Positions 8,946 to 20,770 of a DNA stretch of 64,000 nucleotides are shown here, piece after piece. Origin of the DNA: Helianthus annuus (lineage: Eukaryota > Streptophyta > Magnoliopsida > Asterales > Asteraceae). The stretch lies in the NCBI RefSeq assembly GCF_002127325.2, contig NC_035444.2, forward strand, positions 39,917,379 to 39,981,378, written 5' to 3'. The number at the start of each line of letters is the position of its first letter. The first letter of the stretch is position 1. The notes beneath the pieces were generated by a model. That model had not been told where the DNA came from, made no database searches, and saw only the letters and a program-made list of their open reading frames with translations. A program made the translations under genes and the position numbers.

Positions 8946-11134
8946 TACTTATGCAAAAAATTCAAAAAAGAGATGGTGTGGGAAACAAATTTGGGTTCAT
9001 TCGGTTGAAAGAAGTCGACGATGTGGATCTGTGGTTGGAGAAACTCAAGACTGTGACCATGGATGGTGCTATTGTGGGGTCATGTCGCGAGATTTAGTAG
9101 AGATGGGCCGGTTAACCATGTTCCACCGCCGCGTAAGGTTGTTAGAAGTAATGAGGTTCCTCAGAATATCGATACGGAGTTTAAGCCGGTGGGCGGTGCC
9201 TATGTAGGGGGTCAGGCTAAGGCTTCTTGTTGGAATGGAGGTGGCAAGGATTAAGGAAAAGCTTACCGGTATCAGTGAATCATCGGTACCGATGGATGAA
9301 GAAAAACTATTTTTGTTAATTCGGTAATTTCGGAGAGGAGCAATATTTGGAAAGGAAAATCGTTAATTGTTGAAGTCAAATCATTGGAAGATCTTAAATA
9401 ATTTAGAAACCTTCCTATCCCAAAAAATATGTTTGGCGCCAAAAGAAGCTATGTGGGAGGTTTGAATGTTCTTCTTTGTTACGACGAGACGGGGTTCGCG
9501 TTAGATTTCTTAGTGAATCAGAAAGCTTTTTGGGATTCTTGGGGTAGTTAATATGTCGATTTAGGAGGGTCAACAGTTAGAATACACTCGGTTGGTTTGG
9601 CCCATTATTCGAATCATACCGATCAAGCTGTGGGATAAAGGGGTGGTTAATCTTATTGGTGAAAGATTTGTTGAACTTGTTATATTTTGCTTCTTGTATT
9701 GTTGTTGTATTTTGAAACAATTGTTGTACTTTGATTCCATATGTTGTAACTTGACAATTTGCAATGAGATGAAATTAGTTTTGAATTAATTATTGTCGCT
9801 ATAGTGTTATGAAGTCTCGAGTAATCTTGTTTTCGTCTCACTCCGATGTTTCCGCCATCGGTTGGGGTGTGACAATTTGGCCGTATAATTCATCTTTCGG
9901 AAGCTTCACCGAAGGATGGGTATTTTGCATTTAACAAATTGGCAGTTATAGTGAATCATGGTAGGAAGGTTACCGATGAACTCATTGTTGGTTGGAAGGA
10001 TCACCGAGTCAAAGTTTGGGTTCATGAAGAGGAGGGAGAGTGGTCGCTAAATTTTGTTCGTTGGGTTGATGATTTTACGTTGTCAAAGCCATGTTCGGTC
10101 GATTTTGTGGATCATATGGAAGAAGTTGGTAGGAAGGAAGGTATTTTTGAGGTAAATGAAAAAGTGCATGGGCATCTTAAGTCACGTAACATTGAAAATC
10201 GCACAAAGGTGCCAGAGATGGTGGATCTAAGTGGTCCAGAAGATATTTTTTGTTAAAGCTAAATATAAATCGTTTGATATGGACGATAGGTCTTTCAAGA
10301 GCATTCTCATTCAATCCATCAAATTATACATACATTTCATTAAAAAACAACTCCTATATCAATATATTTTCACTAAAAATAAATATTTTTTCTCTCTCCT
10401 TTTCGATTAAATAATATTATCATTACATTTTTCTCTCACAACCACTTTCAATATATATTAAAAAAATTATACTGGGTGAACAATGTCCCCCTAAATATAC
10501 AGATGAACAGTAACATTTTCTCTCTCCTCCACTCACAACCATTTTTTATACCCTTTATAATATAAAAACTACCCTTTACATATTTTGATGGTTTGGATGA
10601 GAATGCTAAGGCCTCTTTATTTGTTACTCCAATTAAAAAAAGGAAAAAAGGGCTACGAATATTTTAAAAGAAAACGCAGGGAAGGCGAATGTGATAAAGT
10701 TTCTAGTTTCTAGGAGTCACTGTGTTCGCAAGAATGGTGATAGATACCATCCGGTTCCAGATCTCAATTTGAAGGTAGATGACGCATTTGATGTGGATCG
10801 GATTATTTGGGGTGAGGACTGAGGAGTTCAACAAAATAGTGAAAAAAAGTAAAAGAGCTGATCCGATTTCGCATACTTTTAAATCAGATGGTACAATTCT
10901 GAAGAGAGGCAGAGCTGGCTCGGTTGAAGCCTCTGGTAAATCTGATAGAGTTGGGGGGGGGGGGGGGGGGGTAGTGATGCTTTAGATGATGTGATAAAAA
11001 AATTGGAGGTTAAAGGTACTCAGGAAGTTGGAGTTAAAATTGGTGTAAATCTGGAAGAGTTCGGGTCGGCTGTGGAAGCAGCTATTGAGGGGGAAAATAG
11101 GGAAATTGTGCCTCATGAATTTTATGTCCATTAA
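8946..11134 (+). pseudogene. LINE ORF1 remnant (RRM-like)
   Basis: NKFGFIRLKEVDDVDLWLEK followed by KTVTMDGAIV resembles the RNP-type RRM fold at the N-terminus of plant L1 ORF1 proteins, which bind the LINE RNA. Later segments (ELIVGWKDHRVKVWVHEEEG, about 9975-10050) match the ORF1 middle region. The frame is broken several times and by the MITE at 10300. The last part (EFGSAVEAAIEGENREIV) ends in TAA at about 11134 and overlaps the ORF2 ATG at 11115 in another frame, as is usual in this LINE class. Confidence 0.6.
10300..10607. mobile_element. 308-bp MITE inside LINE ORF1
   Basis: The terminal inverted repeats AGCATTCTCATTCAATCCAT and, at the other end, its near-complement (TGGTTTGGATGAGAATGCT) enclose an AT-rich core with no ORF. 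AAG flanks both ends (10297-10299 and 10608-10610), consistent with a 3-bp target duplication of the PIF/Harbinger size. The AAG sequence is not the usual TWA, so the superfamily is uncertain. Confidence 0.7.
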
Positions 11135-11171
11135 TTTAAGGGGAGGGAACGACGTGGAAAAAGTACGTTGG

Positions 11172-11873
11172 TGTTAGATCTAGTGGACCCCACAAAAGAA
11201 CAGATGATTGGAAAACCAAAATAGTCTACAACCTTTGATCACAAATAACAATGCTTTGAAGATCTACTCCTCTCAAAGGCAAAGACTCAACATCTCCTAC
11301 TCTAAAGTCCGCTAAAGCCAAAGGTTTGCCAAAGAGAACCACTGCTGATGAAGACAAAGTCTGTTGAAGCAAAGGTCTGATCATCCTCTACTGATGAAGA
11401 CAAAGTCTGATGAAGCTAAGGCCTGTTGTGGATCAATAGATGATAAAGATCAATAGATGATTCTTAACAAATGATGATCAACAGAGTTCATCAATGTAAC
11501 AGTGCTTAGGCTCTAGCAGATGTTAGGAGTTTGTTAGGCTGTTAGATGTCCCTGTCTAGGTGACGTCAGTTTAGATGCTTCGGATGTTTCGTTTGTACTA
11601 TAGATAGAACAATGCTTGTACTGTTATATTCATCACTTTCACCTTGACATTTTTGTACGAACAAACAAGGAGTGATCAGGCTGAGGGGGAGTTGTTATTC
11701 TTCATGCATACGTAAACTTGTAATTGCAAATTTATAAAAGCATGTTGATGAAAGCAATATCTATATTGTTGTGATTGAAAAGTTAATTAATCCCCTGCAT
11801 ATTTCATCTTTGTTTTATCTTCATCCATTATTTCCATCTTAACTGTCACAACAATCAAACTCAGATCCTAACA
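11172..11873 (+). mobile_element. Solo LTR with 5-bp target-site duplication, in LINE ORF2
   Basis: A 702-bp segment begins TGTTAG and ends CTAACA. GTTGG flanks both sides (11167-11171 and 11874-11878). Removing it and one GTTGG restores the LINE endonuclease reading frame exactly. It has no internal coding region, so it is most simply an LTR left by recombination between the two LTRs of a retrotransposon. The strand is not proven; a copia-type origin is likely but unconfirmed. Confidence 0.9.
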
Positions 11874-13177
11874 GTTGGGTTCATCCGTTGTCATTGGAGT
11901 TTACAGTTTCCTTTATTGCTATCCAAGAAACATAGTTAGCAGGTATTTCGGAGGAGGAGATAGGGAGATTTTGGGGAAACCGTCAGTTGGAATGTTGTTG
12001 TGTGGATGCGATCGGGAAATTGGGGGGGGGGGGGGTTGCTATCTTTTTGGAATCCAAAGGTCTTCGGTAATGTTTCGATTATAGTTCGTAAGAGACATTT
12101 TTCAATTATTTCTGGTTATCTTAAAGCTTTGTCTTATCCCCTAAATGTGTTTAATATTCATGCAACTAATGATGCGGGTAGGAGAAAAATTTTATGGGAT
12201 GAGCTCTTAGATCGGAGAAATCGGATTCAAGGGTGGTGTATTTTATTAGGCGACTTTAATGAAGTTCGGGAAGAAAGTGAGAGATGTAATTCTAATTTTG
12301 ATGACCTTGTGACTTTTCGGTTTAATTGTTTTATTCAAGGGGCGGGGCTTTTGGAGTACAATCAAGTTGGTAGAAGGTCTACTCGAATTTCGGATGATGG
12401 TAATAAATTGAGTAAACTTGATCGAATTCTTGTTTGTGATGGGTTTATTGAGGCCTAGCCAGAAGCTACTTTTAAAGTTCTTTTTAAAGAGTTGTCGGAT
12501 CATAGCCCTTTGATTCTACTTTGTAGTAATGTTGATTTCGGCCCAATACCTTTTAAGTTTTTTAATTCGTGTCTTTCTAAACAAGGTTTAATGGAGACGG
12601 TTAAAAGGGTCATTGACGTAAAGGTAGATATTAAGCAAGGGGAGTAGGCGTCGTGTGATATCTTTAAATGGTTAAAGGTGGCTCTGAAATTGTGGCGTGA
12701 TAAGTGGAAGTGTGAGGAGGATAAAAATCGGGTGGAGATTGTGAAGAAATTGGATGATCTTGAGTCTCTAGCGGAAAGTAGAAGTCTCGATGCGGGGGAA
12801 AAGAAGCTTCGAGTTGAGTTGTGTACCACCGACTTAAGAAATCTGGAAAAGCAAAATAGTAAGGATTTTAGGCAAAAAGCTAGGTTGAATTGCGTCAAAC
12901 ATGGAGATGAAAATTCAATTTTTTTTATAAGTTTATTAACTTTCAGAAGGCTTCTAAAAGAATTAATGAAATATGTATAAATGTGGTTGTGTTTAATGAT
13001 CCAAGCAGCATGAAATTGGAAATTTTGAAGGCCTTTAAACTGAAGTTTAGCAAACCTGAGGTTAATCGACTGACCTTGTCGGTTAATGATTTTAGGAAGA
13101 TTTCATTGGCCCAATCCAGAATGTTGACTGAGCGGTTTTTGGTAGATGAGATTAAAAGGGTTATTTGGGAATGTAAC

Positions 13178-13801
13178 GAATTCTCTGCCATGGAAAACAG
13201 AGAATGAAGAGAAATGAATCAAACCGAGAAGATGTGAATAGAAACTGAGAAATCGGTGGGCGCCAATGAAGAAACACTGGCTTAATCGACCGGAATCAAT
13301 TGAACCAGGGGGTTTGAATCTGCATAAAAGGGTTAATTCTTCTCGTTTGATTCAGAGGTAACTTATCTCCTTCTTTAAACAACAACTGCAAAACAAACAG
13401 CCGTTAGACTCGCCATGGGGAGAATGGGGGTTCTCTCCGTGACCACCCTCCGGCTTGAGAATAAGTATAGGGTTTGATGAAGAAGAAGTAATAGTAAAGT
13501 GAAGTGAGACGTAACGGAAAGTAATTTCTGTGAGCGGTTATTTTCCCCACCGTTAATCACTAACGGGTGTGTGTGCACACGGATCGTGGTCATGATCAAC
13601 GGATGGGGTGATGCCACGTGGAAAGTGGGCAAGTGTGGATCTTCATTCAATTTGGTGCCATCATCGTGACTTTGAGGAGTGCCTGGGATGATGCCACATG
13701 GCCATTCGGTTATAACCGAATGGTTGTGCACGATAAAGCCTTCTAGAAGGATACAACTATAATCCTATGTGGCTCTTCCTCATGCTAATTTTGTTGTAAC
13801 A
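13178..13801 (-). mobile_element. Antisense LTR fragment with PBS-like and gag-start-like sequence
   Basis: On the minus strand the block starts TGTTACAACAAAATTAGC at 13801. It runs ~530 bp to TTGGCGCCCACCG (about 13258-13270), a sequence typical of the PBS region of Tat/Retand-type Ty3/gypsy elements. A short leader and an ATG (MAENS) follow, then it stops in LINE sequence near 13178. The LINE RT frame is interrupted here, between a frame ending near 13177 and KAPGPNGF at about 14070. The 13802-14040 stretch is unexplained. No matching target duplication was found, so the right boundary is approximate. Confidence 0.45.
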
Positions 13802-16310
13802 GAAAGGTTACTTTTATCCAAGTCTGGATGATATTTACGCGGAGGTTTTGTTAGGATTTTATCCTATCTGTTGCATGAGAGCTTGCGCAATGATTTATTA
13901 GTTCCTTTTGGCGCGCGAATGTTAAATACTGTTTTTCTTTTTAAGTTCTCTTTTAGAACCAGTGCGCGGCCGCACATGGTTCATTCTAAAGAGAGCTTAT
14001 TGACGAGGTTGTGGTATGGTCTCAAGCACTTGTGCAAGGTTTTTGGGACCTTACCCTTTCAGAGGGAGATAAGGCACCGGGTCCTAATGGTTTTTTGTTT
14101 TTTGTTTGTGAGGTGGTTTTGGGACCTTCTTAAACCTAAATTCATGGAATTGATGTACCAATTTTATGAAATGGGGTGGATTAATTTTGGATGCAACTCT
14201 TCATTTTTTACTCTAATTCCTAAGATTAATGATCCCATGTCATTGTCGGCTTTTAGACCTATTTCGCTCATTGGGATTGGGACTGTATATAAAGTGATTG
14301 CTAAAGTGCTTGCCAATATACTAAAAGGGGTTATGCCTTCGATTTCTTCTATGACTCAATCGGCTTTTGTGGAGAATAGAAACATATTCGATGGTCCATT
14401 TATAGTGAGTAAGTTATTTCATGGGCAAAAAAGCATGGGGTGAAAGTTATGCTTTTCAAAGTTGACTTTGAGAAAGCTTACGATTCAGTAAATTGGATTT
14501 TTTTTTTGTTGAATAATTTAAAACTTATGGGTTTTCCAAAAAGATGGAGGAGGTGGATTAAAGCTTATCTTTCGTCTAATATGGCGTCCGTCTTAGTTAA
14601 TGGTTCACCAACTAAAGAATTCCATTTGAAAAGGGGACTTCATGAAAGGGATCCTTTGTCTCCATTCTTGTTCATTTTGGCCTTAGACGCTTTGGAGGGT
14701 TTCATGAAGAAAGCTATGGTACATGGGCTTTACGAGGGGGTGGCTCTTCAGAATGGTGGACCGGTTTTGTCTCATTTATGTTATGCTGATGATGTTATTT
14801 TTTTTGGGCATGTGGAAGGAGAAGAATATTTTGAATTTGAAGAGAATCCTTTGAGTCATTTACCTTGTCTCAGGGTTAAAGGTAAATTTAAATAAAAGCA
14901 ATCTTATGGGGGTGAGGGTGGATGATGAGATGGTTACTAGTGTGGCGAAAAAATTTAATTGTGTTGTGGGGTCTATTTCGTTTAAGTTTCTTGGCCTCCC
15001 TATTGGCAAAAATGTGAAATGGGTGAAAGCTTGGAGGCCGATTATTGATAAAGTCACAAAGAAACTATCTAGATGGAAGGCAAAAATGTTATCCATGGAA
15101 GGGCGAATTACATTAGCTAAGTAGGTGCTTGGTAGTATGTCTTCGTATTATTTTTCTCTTTTTAAAGCACCCACGAAGGTTGTTAAAACTTTAGAAGGAA
15201 TTCGTAGGGATTTTATTTGGGGAAAGACGGGGCCGAGAAGCAAAATGAGATGGGTGGGTTGGGATAAGAATGTGACACCTAAGCCTTTAGGTGGTTTGGG
15301 TGTGGGTGAGATAAGAAGTCTTAATTGGGCTCTTCTTATGAAGTGGTGGTGTAGGTTTAAGAATCAACAAACTCATCTTTGAGCGAAGGTAGTTAACGCT
15401 ATTCATGGGAGTGGAGGGGAAGAGGATGGGGTGCTGATTAAGAAAAGTATCAAAGGTATTTGGAAGGATCTTATTAAAGCAAAGATGGATATTGTGAAAT
15501 GCGGAGGTGTGTGAGCCTGAAAAGTTAGGTTTTGTTGAAAATGGGAGGATAAGGGAATTCTCAGTGGCCAAATTTAGAGAGGTAATAACTGAGATAATCA
15601 GAGTTAAAGTGGAAGTGGGACGTTTTGAATGGATTGGGTTGGCTCCAAGAAAGGTGTGTTTTTTTTTTTGTTTGGAGGGCTACGAATGGCAGGATCGCGG
15701 TGAAGCAAAGTCTTGAAAAGAGGGGTATCCATGTGGAAGACTCGATTGTGTGGGTTATGTGGATATGAAAGTGAGAATGTGGAACATTTATTGGTTTCGT
15801 GCTCGGTTTCTAGTGCTGTATGGTGGAACATTTGGGTGTTGCTCAAACTTCCAACTGATGGCCATTTTAATTCGATTGTGGATATCCTAGAGTGGATTCA
15901 TAAGTGGAAAGGTTCTAACAAATGGAAAAAAAACCATTTGTGTTATTTTGTTTGCGGCTTTGTGGATTATTTGGAAATCAAGAAATGAGAGGATATTCGA
16001 CGGGAGGAAGGTGCGGGTGGATCATATTGTCGATAGAATTAAAGAGGAGTTTTTCATGTGGTTAAAGTGTAGATCCACATATGCAAGTTTTGATTGGGAG
16101 AGATGATGAGATTTTAATATTAGAGTTATAATTATGCAATTTTTAGTTTTTTTAGGATTCTTAGCTTTCTATTGGCTATTTTATTTGATTTTGAGATTTT
16201 AATATTAGAGATATAATTATGTAATTTTTAGTTTTTTTTGGGATTCTGAGCAACCTGTTAACTCCTATGTTCTGTTTTATTTGTTTTTTTTTTTAATAAA
16301 ATAGTAGTGG

Positions 16311-17692
16311 TTTGAAAAAAAATTGTATAAACCGGATTATTTTAGTGGGCACGCAAAAGGGATACGATACGAATAAGGCGGAGAAAACTCCGGTTCACAT
16401 TAACGATGAAGACGCGGAAACAATTGCGTTCAGAATGACGTCATCACATGGTTGGATGACAGCTGCTCCTTCACGTTTTGTTTGGGTGCATTGCACCCCA
16501 CCGTAAATCCCTTATACTCTTTTGACTTTGACTACTTTTATATCCTAATTTCCTGTCTGTGCCTAACCCAAAATATTATTTTTAAACATGATATTTAGTG
16601 CTTGATTTGTTTTATTAATTATATTAAAATTAAAATATATAAATCTTTTTAGATTAGATTACTGGTGTATTCATTGTGTCACAAAAATGTAGAAAAAAAT
16701 AAAATAAATTAATAAAAGTATACAGTTGAAGTACTTCCTATCCTATATTTATATATAAGATAAGATTAAGTTACAGATTTTTCTAGGCTGTAAAATACAT
16801 GTTTTATAATATGTTGCTTGCAATATGCTCCTTCTTATCCTAATTTAATGCTTGCAGCTGTCTCAAATATTTAACAACTACTTGTTCTTTTAGTTAAAAA
16901 GGAAAAAAGTGTTTATGAAGCAACTAAATATTTATTATTCATAAAAAATAATAAATACAACATTTATTTTTATTTTATATAATATGTTTATTATGTTTTT
17001 AGTGAATAAATTATTTATAAGATAATTACGTATATTACATGCATTCTTTATTGTATGATATAATCTTAAAGTTTATCTTAATCGTTGGATGAATTGCCCA
17101 AATCAATTCTTACATTTAGCACGCAAAAAGGTACATTTTTATCTGTGTGCGCTTCCTTGCGCGTATAAGGTATCCTTTTCAAAACCACATAATATTCCAT
17201 GTGCTTAAGAAAATCATTCTAATACCCTTATCTATTATTAAAAATAAAATAAAAATGTATAATCATTGAAGCTTAGTTGATTTATCTTTTTAATTAACTG
17301 ATTTCCCTCATTTCCCCCTTCTCACTCTTACCTTATTAAGTTTCATACACATGGGTATACCATAAAAGTATAATGAACCTACACATATACAATTATACAT
17401 TTATACATTATATATAAATATATATGTAAGTTTTCACATATTAATTCAAGTATACAAACACCCATGTTAGAACATACAAACACTCAAATAGTGTTCTTGT
17501 AAATCAAATGCTTTAACTAGAAAGGTGACCATTTAATGATAGTTAATACTAGTTAAAAGCTTACCCCAAACCACAAGGTGACCATTTAATGATAGTTAAT
17601 ACTAGTTAAAAGCTTATCCAAAACCACAGTTAAAAGCTTATCCAAAATCACAACACGTTTGACACAAGTCATATCAAGAAACTAAGGGCTAG
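16311..17692. other. AT-rich intergenic stretch with short tandem duplication
   Basis: No supportable gene was seen. At about 17522-17650 a ~57-bp unit (GGTGACCATTTAATGATAG, TTAATACTAG, TTAAAAGCTTA) occurs twice, followed by a partial third copy of its end. A 58-codon ORF at about 16320-16506 has no recognised similarity. Confidence 0.6.
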
Positions 17693-18902
17693 GGTTGAGG
17701 TCACTTAAAAGACATGAACATAAACTTGTTGCTTAAGTGGTGGTGGCGATACAAACATGAAGATGAAACACTCTGGGGGAGAACCATTACAACAATACAT
17801 TTATGGTTACATTCAACATCATATCTACCGGTGAAAGAGGGCATCTCGGAACATGGGACAATATTGTTAGAATGGGAAAGGAGCTTGAGAAATACGATTT
17901 AGCGATAGAAAATATGATAAAAGGAGATGTCAGGGATGGGAAAATGGTCAGATTATGGCTGGATTGGTGGAACGGAGAGGGTCCGCTAAAAAATAGGTTC
18001 CCGGAGCTATTCGGCTTGGAAAGAAATAAATGTATAACTGTAGAAGAACGTATGACAGGTTGGGAATGGAGGAGCAATCCGAGCACTAACAATCAAAGGG
18101 AGCAACTGCAACAGCTTTTGAGCATTATTCAGACCGCTGATTTTGGTGGTCGGGCAGATAAATGGAGTTGGGCAGCAGCAAAAGACAGTACATTTTCGGT
18201 AGCATCATCTCGAGCGCTACTAAACAGATACGCTATCCCGTTGTATCCACTTGTATGAGTCAAATTGGTTCCAAAAAAGGTTAACATATTCGCGTGGCGA
18301 GCAGTTCAGGATCGGTTAGCAACTATGAAAGGGTTAAAGAAAAAGGGAATTTTATCGGGCACATCGATATGTAAACTGTGTAATGATGAAGAAGAGGACG
18401 TCGATCATCTTTTTACAGGATGTTATGTGGTTGTACAAATATGGCAAAGGATAAGCACATGGTGTAGACTACAACAGATTCATGCGACTAGCACAAAGGA
18501 CCTGTTGAACTTTCACAAGAACGACACGGTTAATAAGCATAATAAAAAATTTATACAAGTAATTTTTTTGACAACCTGTTGGGAGATTTTGAAAGCAAGG
18601 AACGAGCACATCTTCGGTGGGAAACGAATAAACTTAGAAGCAATCTTCGGGGAGACCCAAGCAATTTCCTTCATGTGGGTAAAATTTCGGCCGAAACGGA
18701 TAAACACAGAATGGGAAAAATGGACGAGGTTTGAATTTGAGAGATAACTAATCAATATACTGTTTTGGATTGTATGTAGTTTTATTATGTTCTAGGCGAT
18801 GATGTAAAGGTGGTTGGCTTAGTAGCTTACTAACCATTGTATTGTCCGAAAGTTTGGTGATGAATAAAATGTTGTTGTTTGCCGTTAAAAAAAAAAAAAA
18901 AA
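17693..18902 (+). mobile_element. 5'-truncated LINE with poly-A tail and 14-bp target duplication
   Basis: AAACTAAGGGCTAG flanks both sides (17679-17692 and 18903-18916), and a poly-A run (18887-18902) ends the element. The content is the ORF2 C-terminal third: SLKDMNINLLLKWWWRYK, WDNIVRMGKELEKYDLAIEN, then the zf-RVT region with KVNIFAWRAVQDRLATM and CKLCNDEEEDVDHLFTGC, up to the stop near 18747. An in-frame TGA at 18256-18258 and an apparent frame change near 17800 interrupt it. Abortive reverse transcription of a LINE mRNA explains all features. Confidence 0.9.
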
Positions 18903-18916
18903 AAACTAAGGGCTAG

Positions 18917-19435
18917 AAATAAGTAGTGTTGTAAGAATCGGTAGGCGTTAGTCGGTCAGTGGGGTACCGATTAGCGGTTAATCAGAATTAGTCGAATCAT
19001 TATTTTTATATGTATTTTTTTAGTTATATACACAAACATTTTTTATATGTAGTTTTTTAAGGTAGACATGTTTTAACCCCTCATTGACCCATTTTTTAAG
19101 TAATTGACGAGAATATATAACTTCGGGAGAAATTTGGCAGGGATCTGGGCAGAACAGGAACGTCATTGACCGCCTACTGATTAATTGGTGAATCTCCGAT
19201 GAGTGATTAATCGTCGGAATTTTTACACCCATCAAATGACTAACAATGAGCATTCAGTTTTTCATCAACTTTACACTTCATTAAATTTCTAAAAATAAAA
19301 AATAAATATTTGAATTTAACAGTGATTCCTTATTTATATGAAAAATATCCTTTTTATGATTCCTTATTTATATAAAATTACCCTTTTTAAGAAAGATAAT
19401 ATATGATAAAAAATATAAAAATAATATTAACCGAA
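18917..19435. other. AT-rich intergenic DNA
   Basis: I see no gene or clear element in this stretch between the truncated LINE and the next MITE. Confidence 0.5.
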
Positions 19436-19445
19436 TATAGATAAA

Positions 19446-20181
19446 GGGTTGAGATCCTGTACAAACACTGCTAATTATAAGAACCGTAAGAACATATCTG
19501 AACCATTGATAATTAAAATCAAGGGTTGATATCGATTATAAATAAAACCCTTATAATTAAAACTTACTACTAACAAATTATGGGTAATTTTGTAAAATTG
19601 CTAGTCATTTGACCATTTTCCATTAAATACAAATTCCACCAAGGTTTTTTGAACTAAAATAACTTTTATATACTTCATTATTTAAAAAAAAATATATACC
19701 GTAAAATCAAGTATTTTTTTATCTTTAATATGAGTACCATATTGCTATACCTCTTTTGTATTTATAAAAGTGATTTTTAAAAAAGTTAACAAAAGGTGTT
19801 TTATAATTGTGCTGATAACGTGCTGATTATGTGTTAATTACAAAATAATACAAACAAACATCAAAAGTAGATATAATCAGCACATCTAGTGTGCTGATAA
19901 TGGAGAACGATTGAGGATGTTGTGCTAATGTCGTTTATGTTGATAATGAAGAACGATTGAGGACGATGTGCTGATAATGAAGAACAATTAAGGATGTTAT
20001 GCTAATTATGTAGTGTTGTGCTGATTATATTTTTTGTAATTATTTTTAATTAGTTATAAATAAATATGGTCAAAAGGTCTAAATTACCCCTAAACTAATT
20101 TTTTATTAATGGACACTTGTCAATTATGTGTTAGTTCTTACGGTTCTTACAAACTTAAGTGTTTGTATTTGATCCCATTCC
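19446..20181. mobile_element. MULE-type MITE, family member 1
   Basis: The 736-bp element starts GGGTTGAGATCCTGTACAAA and carries AGAACCGTAAGAAC nearby. Its other end is the imperfect inverse (GTTCTTACGGTTCTTAC ... TGATCCCATTCC). The flanks TATAGATAAA (19436-19445) and TATAGATGAA (20182-20191) form a 10-bp target duplication with one mismatch, a size typical of Mutator-like elements. The interior has repeated GTGCTGAT/TGCTAAT phrases but no ORF. Confidence 0.75.
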
Positions 20182-20381
20182 TATAGATGAATATAAAAGA
20201 CCGATAAACATAAAGAATTCCAACAAAATAAAATAATAAATAACATTAAAAAAGAAGACCTATGAAAAAAACAGTTGGATATAATGATGCATCCGAGTTC
20301 GAATCATTGAGTGAGACGTGAACAAAGAGGCCCAAAAGGTTTTCTCTTTTTCTCCCCTGCGTGTTTCAGAAATTCTAGAGA

Positions 20382-20410
20382 GAGAATCTAGAGAGAGAGA
20401 GAGAGAGACA
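20382..20410. repeat. (GA)n tract in the PPI gene 5' leader
   Basis: A GAGAGA microsatellite lies in the probable 5' untranslated exon. GA/CT tracts near transcription starts are common in plant genes; here it also helps place the leader upstream of the 5'UTR intron. Confidence 0.6.
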
Positions 20411-20606
20411 GATCTCCCGCCCCTATTTCCTCTTCGATTCACCTCCCTAAAACTTCTGCATTCTCGTAAACCCTAGCTTTCTGCTCATCATCAACCTCAC
20501 TTTTGCCTCACTGCCGTTGTTCAACTCGATCTGGCAGATTCAGATTCGGTTTATGTTCGATCTGATTTCACGCATCTGGATCGCACCGAATCCGAATCTC
20601 TTTCCG

Positions 20607-20751
20607 GTACGTACGATTCGGATCCTTTAGATATCTATTGTAGTTTTGTAATTTGTTGTGATTGAATTTGTTAATTCTAGATGTGATCATATTTTAGTGT
20701 CGGTGATGCTTAATTGTGTGATTGTGTTAATTTTGTGATTTGAATTTGTAG
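20607..20751 (+). other. 5'UTR intron of the PPI-like gene
   Basis: A GTACGTACG donor follows the leader exon at about 20607, and a T-rich stretch ends in AG at 20750-20751, 19 bp before the ATG at 20771. The T-rich composition and sharp boundaries make a leader intron likely; transcript data would settle it. Confidence 0.6.
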
Positions 20752-20770
20752 AATTTGTGATTGTTTGGCA

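Larger units (their letters stand above)
11115..16105 (+). pseudogene. LINE ORF2 remnant: endonuclease, reverse transcriptase, zf-RVT
   Basis: The ATG at 11115 opens MNFMSINLRGG, the start of the endonuclease domain. With the solo LTR removed, the frame continues into FTVSFIAIQET. Further endonuclease motifs are LLGDFNEVR (about 12245), LDRILV (about 12418) and LSDHSPLIL (about 12492). The reverse transcriptase has KAPGPNGF (about 14070), LIPKINDP, FRPISLIG, VDFEKAYDSVNW (14461) and CYADDVIFFG (14780). Thumb and zinc-finger segments follow (FLGLPIG, RWKAKMLSMEGRITLAK, KPLGGLGVGEIRSLNWALL, NVEHLLVSCSVSSAVWW). Frame changes occur near 14100, 14440 and 14880, and there is a TAG at about 15122. 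In the family this protein nicks target DNA and primes reverse transcription from the cut. Confidence 0.8.
8946..16310 (+). mobile_element. Decayed full-length LINE (L1-type), interrupted by three insertions
   Basis: It carries an ORF1 with an RRM-like segment, an ORF2 with apurinic-type endonuclease, reverse transcriptase and zf-RVT zinc-finger segments, and an A-rich 3' end near 16290-16320. Interruptions are a MITE (10300-10607), a solo LTR (11172-11873) and an antisense LTR fragment (about 13178-13801). Many frameshifts and stops, plus G-runs at 10951 and 12018, show it is not functional. The 5' end is uncertain; protein similarity begins at about 8946, just past the MULE array. Confidence 0.8.

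Noticed and set aside
13375..13731. 118-aa minus-strand ORF as a gene
   Set aside because: It lies inside the antisense LTR fragment and has no conserved motif.
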